10,626 nucleotides of DNA from GCA-2737665 sp044344795 (GTDB taxonomy: Bacteria > Bacteroidota > Bacteroidia > Palsa-965): positions 1-10,626 of the forward strand of contig JBIJCF010000055.1 in assembly GCA_044344795.1 (NCBI GenBank), written 5' to 3'. Position numbers and translations under genes: made by a program. Positions 1 to 7,085 of the stretch are shown here, piece after piece. The first letter of the stretch is position 1. Each line of letters begins with the position of its first letter. A model generated the notes under the pieces. The model was not told where the DNA came from, did not search any database, and saw only the letters and a list, made by a program, of their open reading frames with translations.

Positions 1-1
1 T

Positions 2-751
2 AAAAAGGAAGACCCTATTGATTCCGAGACAACGACAGCAACTGACAATAGTTTGTGTGAAGGCGAATTTATGCGCATTCTGCCTACGGTAAACAAGATT
101 GCTATTGATGAACCGGGCGTTCAACGTATTATTCCTGGTTCAGCTACTGCAAGTACTTGTCCGGTTATTCTTATTGATACTCCAAACCAGTTTCCGTTAA
201 CGATGACTTTGGATTACGGCGCAGGCTGTACCGATTCCATCGACGGTAAAGTGCGAAAGGGTAAAGTCCATGTAAATATGTCTGCACCTTGGGATACTGT
301 AGGTTGTGTTATGACTGTAACATTGGATAGTTTTTATGTTGGTGCCATCCATTTTATGGGATCAATTACGTATACCCGCACAACACAGAATCGCTATACG
401 ATGGAAATTAACAACGGTCATTGCCACCGCGCAGGTGCAACACCGTGGGACATTTTCTGGAACGCAACCCGTACTATTGATTGGGTAAGTGGATCTACCA
501 ATTCTCAGGATAATCAAGTTGTGCAGATTAGCGGATCAAACAGCGGTATTGATAGAAACGGATTGCGTTGGACATCAACTATCACGTCTCCTCTAGTTCG
601 AGAACTCAATTGTAACTGGATCAATAAAGGAACAATAGTGATTACTCCTGAAGGTAAGCCTGAACGAAAAGTTGACTTCGGTGACGGTACCTGCGATAAC
701 AAAGGAACAATCACTATTGAAGGCAATTCTTTCGAATTTACGATGAACTAA
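2..751 (+). CDS. Probable lipoprotein, 5'-truncated by the window edge
   Basis: The reading frame is open from the first complete codon at position 2, so the gene starts outside the window and the TTG at 53 is not its start. The visible 249 residues begin KKEDPIDSE, which resembles the sequence just after the lipidated Cys of Bacteroidota lipoproteins. The single base before it (T) would fit a TGT Cys codon, but this is inference. The rest is rich in beta-prone Thr, Ile and Gly stretches, with an early YGAGC-x-DSIDGKVRKGK segment and a late pair of strands around DFGDGTCDNKGT. Several Cys residues (for example in STC, GAGC, VGC, GHC, LNC and GTC) could form disulfides outside the cytoplasm. 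I recognise the general pattern of conserved hypothetical Bacteroidota surface or periplasmic lipoproteins but no defined function. A hairpin follows directly, so it is probably not cotranscribed with the downstream pair. Confidence 0.75.
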   Translation, partial: KKEDPIDSETTTATDNSLCEGEFMRILPTVNKIAIDEPGVQRIIPGSATASTCPVILIDTPNQFPLTMTLDYGAGCTDSIDGKVRKGKVHVNMSAPWDTVGCVMTVTLDSFYVGAIHFMGSITYTRTTQNRYTMEINNGHCHRAGATPWDIFWNATRTIDWVSGSTNSQDNQVVQISGSNSGIDRNGLRWTSTITSPLVRELNCNWINKGTIVITPEGKPERKVDFGDGTCDNKGTITIEGNSFEFTMN

Positions 752-757
752 AACTAT

Positions 758-785
758 AATGGAAGTAGCTTCGGTTACTTCCATT
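758..785 (+). terminator. Hairpin with cUUCGg tetraloop after the lipoprotein gene
   Basis: A 12-bp stem (758-769 with 774-785, one G-U pair) closes on a TTCG loop flanked by C and G, the very stable cUUCGg tetraloop. It begins 6 bp after the TAA stop. The trailing sequence is only weakly T-rich (ATTCTTTG), so it may terminate inefficiently or act as a 3'-end stabiliser. Confidence 0.65.
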
Positions 786-852
786 CTTTGATAAACCGGA
801 AAGTTATTTTTCTAAGAATCTGCCTAACCTTTTTATTTTACAAAAATCCGAA

Positions 853-860
853 TATATTTG
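853..860 (+). promoter_or_regulatory. Bacteroidota-type -7 box upstream of the siaB-like gene
   Basis: TATATTTG is an exact match to the TAnnTTTG -7 consensus of Bacteroidota promoters and ends 28 bp before the ATG. A T-rich stretch at 829-840 occupies the place of the -33 element, but no clear TTTG is present there. No Shine-Dalgarno is visible before the ATG. Confidence 0.45.
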
Positions 861-888
861 CTAACCCTTTAGGGCATTCCTACAGCCT

Positions 889-1452
889 ATGATGGTCGAT
901 ATTTATGACTTTTATGATAAAATGGAGCGTAATAACATTATGCTCTCGTTTAAGGGCGAAATCACCTCTGAGCTGCTGACTTCTATCCTGCAAATCATGG
1001 AAAGCAAGCTGGACACGATGCAGGAAGAGCCCAAAACCAAGAAGAAGGTGTACAATGTTCTGGTAGAAATTCTTCAGAATTTGTACCATCACATGGATGA
1101 AATTCCTCGTGGTATTACCGGCACAGGATCTGAAGCAGATAATATCCGCTCTGCAATTTTCATGGTCGGTAAAATTGAGAACCAGTACAATATTATTACC
1201 GGAAATTATATCCACACCCAAAACGTTGCCGGTTTGCAAAAGCGTTTGGATGAAATTAATTTGTTGTCTAAAGAAGAACTGAAAGAATATTATAAGGCTG
1301 TTTTAAATAACGGAGAAATGTCTGAAAAAGGCGGTGGCGGTCTAGGAATGATAGACATTGCGCGTAAAACAGGTCAAAAATTGAATTATCATTTTATGAA
1401 GATTGACGACGTATACTCGTTCTTCAGTTTGAATATCAAAATTGCTCAGTAA
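889..1452 (+). CDS. siaB: SiaB-family protein kinase
   Basis: The 187-residue protein matches my knowledge of the SiaB family (HATPase-like Ser/Thr kinases, formerly DUF6272). In Pseudomonas aeruginosa SiaB phosphorylates the small protein SiaC. A histidine-kinase-like N-box is visible around residues 57-68 (VLVEILQNLYHH, with E60, Q63 and N64). A glycine-rich ATP-lid motif GGGGLGM lies at 148-154 near the C-terminus. No sensor, transmembrane or receiver domain is present, so it is a soluble stand-alone kinase. Two consecutive ATG codons (889 and 892) are possible starts. The siaC-like gene starts 18 bp after the stop, which supports an operon and the kinase-substrate pairing. The P. aeruginosa partners, the PP2C phosphatase SiaA and the diguanylate cyclase SiaD, are not in this window, so the output in this organism is unknown. 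Confidence 0.82.
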   Translation: MMVDIYDFYDKMERNNIMLSFKGEITSELLTSILQIMESKLDTMQEEPKTKKKVYNVLVEILQNLYHHMDEIPRGITGTGSEADNIRSAIFMVGKIENQYNIITGNYIHTQNVAGLQKRLDEINLLSKEELKEYYKAVLNNGEMSEKGGGGLGMIDIARKTGQKLNYHFMKIDDVYSFFSLNIKIAQ

Positions 1453-1470
1453 CACACAATATATAAGCAG

Positions 1471-1851
1471 ATGGAAAAGATGTTAATTGAGGGAACTCCC
1501 AAAACACCAACAATCAGCTTTGATACCGGTAGCGGAATCTTAGAGATTAAAGGTCGTTCTATTCCCGAAAACTCTATTGAGTTTTACAAGCCTTTGGTAG
1601 AGCAATTAGAAAAGTATGCCGGAAAACCTCAAGGTTCAACTACTGTTAATATTCAGTTGGAGTATTTCAACACCAGTTCTTCCAAGTGTATTTTAGATGT
1701 TTTCAAGAAATTGGAAAACATTCACAAAGGTGGTTCGCAGATCGTTATCAACTGGTATTATGAGCAGGATGATGAAGATATGTTAGAAGCCGGAGAAGAT
1801 TATCAGGCAATCATTAACATACCATTTAAAATGATTGAAGTTGCAGAATAA
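1471..1851 (+). CDS. siaC: SiaC-family regulatory phosphoprotein (DUF1987)
   Basis: The 126-residue protein is of normal length for the DUF1987/SiaC family. Recognisable parts are an N-terminal GTPKTPTISFD segment, the central LEYFNTSSSK motif (residues 64-72) and an acidic DDEDMLEAGEDY stretch near residues 97-108. In P. aeruginosa SiaC the residue phosphorylated by SiaB is Thr68. Counting from the ATG here, the Thr of NTSSSK is also residue 68, which supports both the start codon and retention of the phosphosite. In that system, unphosphorylated SiaC binds and activates the diguanylate cyclase SiaD, and SiaA dephosphorylates SiaC. Neither partner is nearby here, so the downstream target is an open question. 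It is the second gene of a two-gene operon closed by a strong hairpin. Confidence 0.88.
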   Translation: MEKMLIEGTPKTPTISFDTGSGILEIKGRSIPENSIEFYKPLVEQLEKYAGKPQGSTTVNIQLEYFNTSSSKCILDVFKKLENIHKGGSQIVINWYYEQDDEDMLEAGEDYQAIINIPFKMIEVAE

Positions 1852-1865
1852 TGCAAACTCGAAAT

Positions 1866-1904
1866 AAAAATAAAGGTTGATCAAATGGTCAACCTTTATT
1901 TTTT
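1866..1904. terminator. Bidirectional terminator between siaC and the nuclease gene
   Basis: A perfect 15-bp inverted repeat (1866-1880 with 1889-1903) has an 8-nt loop. The GGTTGA/TCAACC core is flanked by A-rich sequence on the left and T-rich sequence on the right, so each strand has a U-tract and the hairpin can serve both convergent units. The TGA stop of the minus-strand nuclease gene (1889-1891) is the first triplet of the right arm, so that gene's 3' end is part of the hairpin. Confidence 0.85.
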
Positions 1905-3283
1905 GTTCCAATTGCCTCGTCCACTCGAATTATCTTATAGCCCCGATTCTTTTTCATCCAGGCACGTACCAAATCGTCGGCATCTGGATACCAAACTGCA
2001 GGCTTGATGTAAAAACTTAATTCCGATGCCTCATTAACAGGCTCATAGCGCGACAAAAATCCATAACCGGCATAGCGACCATTACGAATAAAGACCAACG
2101 ATTGCTCATCTTCTTCCCTGCCCTTTCCCGCTATAAAATAATTCTGTTCTTTAATTGCATATTCTTCCAGAACACGTCGCGCTCGCAGATTGTAATCTTC
2201 AACTCTTTCCTGTCCGCAACACAAACCGTAGCATTTTTTAATTTGATGGTTAAAGCACGGTCCCCCATCATCATTTATACCACAATAATTCCAGCATAAG
2301 GACAGCTCCTCAATCCACGAATCCAGCATCTCGCGCGCACTTGCATAACCGGTGAACAATTTTAATGCTCGTCCGCCTTCTTCGGTGCGTTCAATTTTCA
2401 ATTTAATCGGTTCTTCGCCGCCACCGGAATACACGATAGCAAATGGAAATTCATCTCGCTTGCGAGCTCTGTTAAATCTTGGTTTCAATCGCTTAATTTC
2501 TTCCGATTCCAATAAGAGCGCAATAAGTTCCGTGCCTGTTTTGACATAATCTGCATCCATTACCTCAGCCTTCATCTTCCGACTCTTGTGCTCAACAGAA
2601 GCAAAATGCTGCATGACACGAGAACGCATGTTGTTACTTTTACCTACGTAAATCACATCACCCGATTTATCATAGAAATAATATACACCCGCTTCTTCCG
2701 GCATTTTGTCCACAATAAACTTTTTGATCTTGTCTACTCTGGTGCTCTGAATCTCCTTGATATCGGCCTTCTTGTAAACAGCGCTAGATGCTTTTAACTG
2801 AATTAATAAATTGAATAACTCCGCAGTTGCGCGTGCATCACCTGCTGCACGATGTCGTTCGTGAATAACGATTCCCAATTCCTGACACAAATTGCCGAGA
2901 CTGTAAGAACGTTTACCCGGAATAAGTTTCCGACTTAAACGCACCGTACACAATTGCTCACGTTTGTATTTGTAACCTAGTGAAGCGAACTCACGCGTTA
3001 CAAAACCATAATCGAATTGAACATTGTGGGCTACAAACACGCAACCTTCCGTCATTTCGATGATACGTCGTGCGATTTCGAAAAACTTAGGTGCCGTGCT
3101 TACCATTTCATTCGTTATGCCGGTAAGCCGTGTAATCATTTCCGGAATCGGGCGTTCGGGATTTACGAGTGAAGAAAACTCATCAACAACCGTTAAACCA
3201 TCATGAATAATAACACAGATATCCGTGATACGATCATATTCCGAACGTCCTCCGGTGGTTTCAACGTCAATGATGGCAAACAT
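1889..3283 (-). CDS. DEDDh 3'-5' exonuclease fused to GIY-YIG (UvrC/Cho-like) nuclease
   Basis: This 464-residue protein joins two nuclease modules. Residues 1-165 are a DnaQ-type exonuclease: Exo I is IDVETTG (D6, E8), Exo II is AHNVQFD (D91) and Exo III is HRAAGD (H144, D149), so all five DEDDh residues are present. Residues 195-280 are a GIY-YIG domain: GVYYF at 199-203, YVG at 212-214, the catalytic-type Arg near 220-222 and a Glu near 259-262. A Cys cluster follows (C330, C334, C343, C351, C355). Its GPC-x7-C-x3-C spacing resembles the cluster of UvrC proposed to bind an iron-sulfur centre. DnaQ-GIY-YIG fusions of this type are known in Bacteroidota and Actinobacteria and are presumed to act in DNA repair, though no specific reaction is established that I know of. 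The UvrC C-terminal RNase H-like half is absent. The gene follows the exporter gene by 51 bp without a visible terminator and may be cotranscribed with it. Confidence 0.85.
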   Translation of the reverse strand: MFAIIDVETTGGRSEYDRITDICVIIHDGLTVVDEFSSLVNPERPIPEMITRLTGITNEMVSTAPKFFEIARRIIEMTEGCVFVAHNVQFDYGFVTREFASLGYKYKREQLCTVRLSRKLIPGKRSYSLGNLCQELGIVIHERHRAAGDARATAELFNLLIQLKASSAVYKKADIKEIQSTRVDKIKKFIVDKMPEEAGVYYFYDKSGDVIYVGKSNNMRSRVMQHFASVEHKSRKMKAEVMDADYVKTGTELIALLLESEEIKRLKPRFNRARKRDEFPFAIVYSGGGEEPIKLKIERTEEGGRALKLFTGYASAREMLDSWIEELSLCWNYCGINDDGGPCFNHQIKKCYGLCCGQERVEDYNLRARRVLEEYAIKEQNYFIAGKGREEDEQSLVFIRNGRYAGYGFLSRYEPVNEASELSFYIKPAVWYPDADDLVRAWMKKNRGYKIIRVDEAIGTKNKG

Positions 3284-3334
3284 AACACACTAAGTTACGA
3301 TGCACATCAGCAAATGCTTGCCATGACTTTGCGA

Positions 3335-6300
3335 TTATTGCTTTTTTCTGGAGAAAATACTTTCGAACAAGTTACCCAATCCATCAATAATGCGGCGGAA
3401 CACATCGAAATACAGCGTAATCGCCAACACCAATGACATCGACCAAATTACAGTAAGGTTGTACCAGAATGTTTCAACATATGTTCCGAATAATTTCTTA
3501 CGCGGTGCAAAGAAATGCGAATTACCTAAATTGGATTCGTACGATTCCATATAAACCGGATCGATACGCTGAATGAGCATATTTTCTTGTTCGATGATTC
3601 GATTGAATTCATTGCTATTCTTCACCAGTGAACTCAAATTCTCATTCATGTAATCATTCTTCAATGCAATGAAGGTTTGCTTAGCGGCATCAGTTGAGTT
3701 TTTCTTTCTGATGATCGCATCTTTAGCTTCGCTGTTGCTATTAAAGATCTTGATGTATATCGAGTTCACCAGATTCAGATACTCTCGCATATCTGTGGCA
3801 TTCTGAATGGTAAACTGTTTGCCGTTAACCGCGTTAATTTTCGCACTTATATCATCCAGCTGTTTCATTAAGCGGGTTGAAATGGAACGAATCTTTTTAC
3901 GCTTAGGTGATGACAACTCCTTAATGCGATCCAAATCTCTTTTTACTTCGCTTTGCACCAAGGTCACATCCGACATGTGCTCATCACCGAACGCTTTGTC
4001 TTTAATATTCGTTTCGCAACGATCAATTTTTCCTCGCAAATGCGGTATCCAGTAATTCTTTTTATAATCCGCGATACTCATCATTTCCTCGTAACGATAA
4101 AACTGTTTCTCGTATTCGTTATTCATGAACTGGTTGACCGCCAAGGCTTCAAATGCCCAACGAGAAGCCATCAATTCACCCGCAACCGGAACCGTTTTTT
4201 GCGATGTGATGGTTGGATTTAATTTTTCGAATTTCACGATCACTCCACTCAACAATAACTGCGGGATAATGAGGAACGGAATCAAGATATAGATTGTTAC
4301 TGCAGAGTTGAACGCAGAAGAAATATTCAAGCCCAACATATTCGCAAAACACGAAGTGGTGAACAACACCAACCAATAATCGCCCCACATACCTTGTACT
4401 TCCAAAACCGAATTACCGACCAACACAAACATGATGGTTTGAATAGCCGACAATACAAACATGATCATCACTTTGGAGAGCAAGTAGCTGGAACGACTCA
4501 AATTCAAAAACGATTCACGTTTCAAAATCTTCCGATCGCGAATAATTTCTTCCGCACTTACCGTTAATCCAATGAATAGCGCGACAACGACAGCCATAAA
4601 CAAGTATGCCGGAATATTTTCATTTTCACGGAAAATATAACCCACCTTATTCGATACATCCGTGTTGTAGAATTTCACGAGGAATGCCAGAATAAATGCC
4701 AGCAATGGGGCTTCCAGCATGTTAATCATCATGTATTGTGTATTCGTCAACTTCGAGCGCACGTCGCGTGTAATGAACACGAACATCTGCTTAACGCGAT
4801 TCGGAATATTGAATGAACTTTCAGGATTGTCCGACGACACAGGAAGTTGATCCAACTTAGCAGCAATATGCTCTTTAAAAAACGCATTCCATTCCGCCGG
4901 TGAAACCTTTCTGCTGCGAGTAGGATTTCCGTATTCATCAACAACTTTAGATTCAATGATATTGAAAATCTGTTCAGGATTAACGTTACCGCAAGCAGGA
5001 CATTCGCTCTCATCACTGTTGACGTGATTCACCATCTTTTTGAAATAGATGACCGCATCCACAGGATTACCAAAATAAATCGGATAACCGCCGTTATCAA
5101 GAATCAACAATCGATCGAACATCTTGAAAATGTCGGATGATGGTTGGTGAATGACTACATAAACCAACTTGCCTTTCAACGCCAATTCCTTCAGCAAGTC
5201 CATGATGTTTTCCGAATCGCGAGAAGACAAACCTGAAGTTGGTTCATCCACAAACAATACAGAAGGCTCACGAATTAACTCCAAAGCAATATTCAATCGC
5301 TTACGTTGTCCACCGGAAATTTTCTTATCCAACGGACTTCCAACTTTCAAATTGCGCGCTTCATATAAACCTAAATCGGCCAGGAGTTCATCAACGATTT
5401 TGGAAATTTCCTCATCGCTCATATTACCAAAGCACAACTTCGCATTGTAGAACAAGTTTTGGAAAACTGTGAGTTCTTCAATGAGCAAATCATCTTGCGA
5501 TACGTGCCCGATAACGCCTTCAATCTTATCTTTCTGACGATGAATATTAATACCGTTAATTAATACTTCACCTTTTGTTGGTGTTTCATTACCGTTCAGA
5601 ACATTCAATAATGTCGACTTACCGGCGCCGGAACCACCCATGATTCCTATCAACTTACCGGACTCGGACGCAAAGTTGACACCACGCAAACCCAGCTTTC
5701 CACCTTTAAACTGAAACTCAATATTGTTAGCGTGGAATGTAATTTTAGTTTTCGAGATGCGACTTAAGAACGCACTAATGATATCCGAATAATAAATCGG
5801 CTGAACTTTAGAACTACGCAACGACGAACCCGGAGTTAAGATGTAAACCTTTCCCTTGATCATCGCCTGTCCATTCAGGTTTAATTCTGCACCTCCTGTA
5901 TAACGACAAGCATACATACCCACACTTGGAATGGCCACTACAATTACAGAACCGGAACCAATCGTATCAGAGTAGATATGATGCTTATGTTTGAATTGGT
6001 GCTCTTGTTTTCCGTTTATAATCAACAAATCGCTGTGATCTGGCAATTCATTCGTTTCCTTCTCAACAAAATTGCGAAGTGTGGTAAACTCAGCACTGTC
6101 AATATTAAAAGACTCACTTACTGTTTGCACGAATTCCAGTTCCTGTTCGGAAATTTCATTGCTGGTATGTATGAATTCGATTATGCGAATTAGTACTAAT
6201 ACTTTTTGCTTTTGCGTAAGTTCTTCGTTGATCTGAGAACAGATACGTAATACCTTAACAGAGTTTAATGAAGTGCGTTTTGCCGTGCCGTCCTTTCTCT

Positions 6301-6484
6301 TGGATACCTGGTGGTGTGCTTCGAAAAATTCATCGAACACACCCAAATACTGATCCACCAGATCCTGTGGTAACTGCTGCTTAAGGAATGACTCTACAAT
6401 GCCCCTGCTCGCTGATGTCAATCCATCAACTTTAGCAATAATGGCAAACAACTGCATCAGGGCTTTTAATATCCTTTCGCTCAT
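3335..6484 (-). CDS. ABCG-type ABC transporter with N-terminal TerB-like domain
   Basis: This 1049-residue half-transporter has its ATPase before its membrane domain, the order of ABCG/White proteins. Residues 1-145 are helical and look like a TerB-like domain (LFAIIAKVDG near 12-21, a matching IIEFIHTSNEISEQE repeat near 101-115). Residues 150-235 are beta-rich. The ATPase shows Walker A GGSGAGKST (283-291), Q330, signature ISGGQRKR (389-396), Walker B VLFVDEP (409-415) and H446. A CPAC motif (495-498) follows. Hydrophobic segments lie near 589-605, 625-643, 671-690, 703-722, 729-752 and 1008-1027. Between the last two sits a charged, helical block of about 250 residues, predicted extracytoplasmic, rich in Lys, Glu and Asn. 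Substrate is unknown; ABCG relatives export lipids, pigments or drugs. It probably works as a homodimer. No Shine-Dalgarno precedes the ATG. Confidence 0.85.
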   Translation of the reverse strand: MSERILKALMQLFAIIAKVDGLTSASRGIVESFLKQQLPQDLVDQYLGVFDEFFEAHHQVSKRKDGTAKRTSLNSVKVLRICSQINEELTQKQKVLVLIRIIEFIHTSNEISEQELEFVQTVSESFNIDSAEFTTLRNFVEKETNELPDHSDLLIINGKQEHQFKHKHHIYSDTIGSGSVIVVAIPSVGMYACRYTGGAELNLNGQAMIKGKVYILTPGSSLRSSKVQPIYYSDIISAFLSRISKTKITFHANNIEFQFKGGKLGLRGVNFASESGKLIGIMGGSGAGKSTLLNVLNGNETPTKGEVLINGINIHRQKDKIEGVIGHVSQDDLLIEELTVFQNLFYNAKLCFGNMSDEEISKIVDELLADLGLYEARNLKVGSPLDKKISGGQRKRLNIALELIREPSVLFVDEPTSGLSSRDSENIMDLLKELALKGKLVYVVIHQPSSDIFKMFDRLLILDNGGYPIYFGNPVDAVIYFKKMVNHVNSDESECPACGNVNPEQIFNIIESKVVDEYGNPTRSRKVSPAEWNAFFKEHIAAKLDQLPVSSDNPESSFNIPNRVKQMFVFITRDVRSKLTNTQYMMINMLEAPLLAFILAFLVKFYNTDVSNKVGYIFRENENIPAYLFMAVVVALFIGLTVSAEEIIRDRKILKRESFLNLSRSSYLLSKVMIMFVLSAIQTIMFVLVGNSVLEVQGMWGDYWLVLFTTSCFANMLGLNISSAFNSAVTIYILIPFLIIPQLLLSGVIVKFEKLNPTITSQKTVPVAGELMASRWAFEALAVNQFMNNEYEKQFYRYEEMMSIADYKKNYWIPHLRGKIDRCETNIKDKAFGDEHMSDVTLVQSEVKRDLDRIKELSSPKRKKIRSISTRLMKQLDDISAKINAVNGKQFTIQNATDMREYLNLVNSIYIKIFNSNSEAKDAIIRKKNSTDAAKQTFIALKNDYMNENLSSLVKNSNEFNRIIEQENMLIQRIDPVYMESYESNLGNSHFFAPRKKLFGTYVETFWYNLTVIWSMSLVLAITLYFDVFRRIIDGLGNLFESIFSRKKQ

Positions 6485-6512
6485 AAATGGTCGGGCTTGG
6501 GTTTAGCGGTCG

Positions 6513-6520
6513 AAAATATA
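6513..6520 (-). promoter_or_regulatory. Candidate -7 box upstream of the ABC transporter gene
   Basis: On the minus strand the sequence reads TATATTTT, one mismatch from TAnnTTTG. It ends 28 bp before the ATG, the same spacing as the box before the siaB-like gene. No convincing -33 TTTG is seen. Confidence 0.3.
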
Positions 6521-6574
6521 AAAAAGATCCTTGTAACCTGCTAATATATTGGGGAAATACGATTCGTATGGAGC

Positions 6575-6602
6575 AAAAAAGCCGCTGATGAAAGCGGCTT
6601 TT
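6575..6602 (-). terminator. Rho-independent terminator of the lipoprotein/secreted-protein operon
   Basis: A GCCGCT/AGCGGC core (6581-6586 with 6593-6598) extends through A-T pairs to a 10-bp stem with a 6-nt loop. On the minus strand it is followed by six T residues. It starts 22 bp beyond the stop of the secreted-protein gene and insulates the ABC transporter gene that follows on the same strand. Confidence 0.85.
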
Positions 6603-6624
6603 ATATTAATCAAATTTTGGATGA

Positions 6625-7068
6625 TTACTGTTTGAACCCAATCAGCAGTACGGCGCATCCGGAATCCTTACCTGAAGCAGGGTTTAAAGTAGCTTCAATT
6701 ACCACCTCAACGGTAGTATTAACCTTGAAGTCCCAGTATGCGGCATTATTATGCTGTGAATTTGAGAAAATCAACTCACGTTGACCGGAGTTCGGATCAT
6801 ACGAGTACACCGAGAAGATAAGATTTCCTTCTGTTAATCCGGTAGCGGCTGAAATGCGGTATGTAGTTCCGGCAAAGAACGTCGCTTGGAATTCTGCATT
6901 TTGGTTAGACAAAATTAGTGCGCGATATGTTTGACCATCCGATACAAATGGTGGTACTAAATATTTTGCACTCAACTTAGCCGTAGAATCGCACATTTGT
7001 GCATTCGCTTGATGAGCACCTAATGTGAACAGCAGAAATAAAACTGCGATAGAAAATATCTTCTTCAT
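6625..7068 (-). CDS. Small secreted hypothetical protein
   Basis: The 147-residue product starts with a clear Sec signal peptide: MKKIF, a hydrophobic core around residues 6-18, and ANA before a probable cleavage site after residue 23 (mature N-terminus QMCDS). The mature part of about 124 residues looks beta-rich and has only two Cys residues, C26 near its start and C138 near its end, which could form a disulfide joining the two termini. Recognisable pieces are SDGQTYRALIL (43-53), a TFFAGTTYRISA segment (63-74) and YWDFKV (111-116). I recall similar conserved hypothetical exported proteins in Bacteroidota but no assigned function. The start lies 17 bp after the lipoprotein gene's stop, so the two are probably one operon, and a strong terminator follows. 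No membrane anchor is seen, so the product is probably periplasmic or loosely surface-associated. Confidence 0.75.
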   Translation of the reverse strand: MKKIFSIAVLFLLFTLGAHQANAQMCDSTAKLSAKYLVPPFVSDGQTYRALILSNQNAEFQATFFAGTTYRISAATGLTEGNLIFSVYSYDPNSGQRELIFSNSQHNNAAYWDFKVNTTVEVVIEATLNPASGKDSGCAVLLIGFKQ

Positions 7069-7085
7069 AACGTCAAATTCGTCGG

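Noticed and set aside
53..751. Gene starting at the TTG at position 53.
   Set aside because: The frame is open upstream to position 2 and the residues there look like a lipoprotein N-terminal region, so the true start is outside the window.
880..1239. A minus-strand ORF of 119 codons opposite the siaB-like gene.
   Set aside because: It is a shadow of a family-supported gene, with no start signals or recognisable motif.
3284..3334. A terminator between the exporter and nuclease genes.
   Set aside because: Only a 4-bp AGCA/TGCT repeat with a 2-nt loop is present and there is no U-tract, so it is not a credible terminator.
3203..3436. A plus-strand ORF of 77 codons across the exporter/nuclease junction.
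   Set aside because: It overlaps the ends of two well-supported minus-strand genes, and its product has no recognisable features.
5169..5450. Plus-strand ORFs inside the ABC transporter ATPase region.
   Set aside because: They are antisense to the Walker B and signature motif coding region and show no domain of their own.
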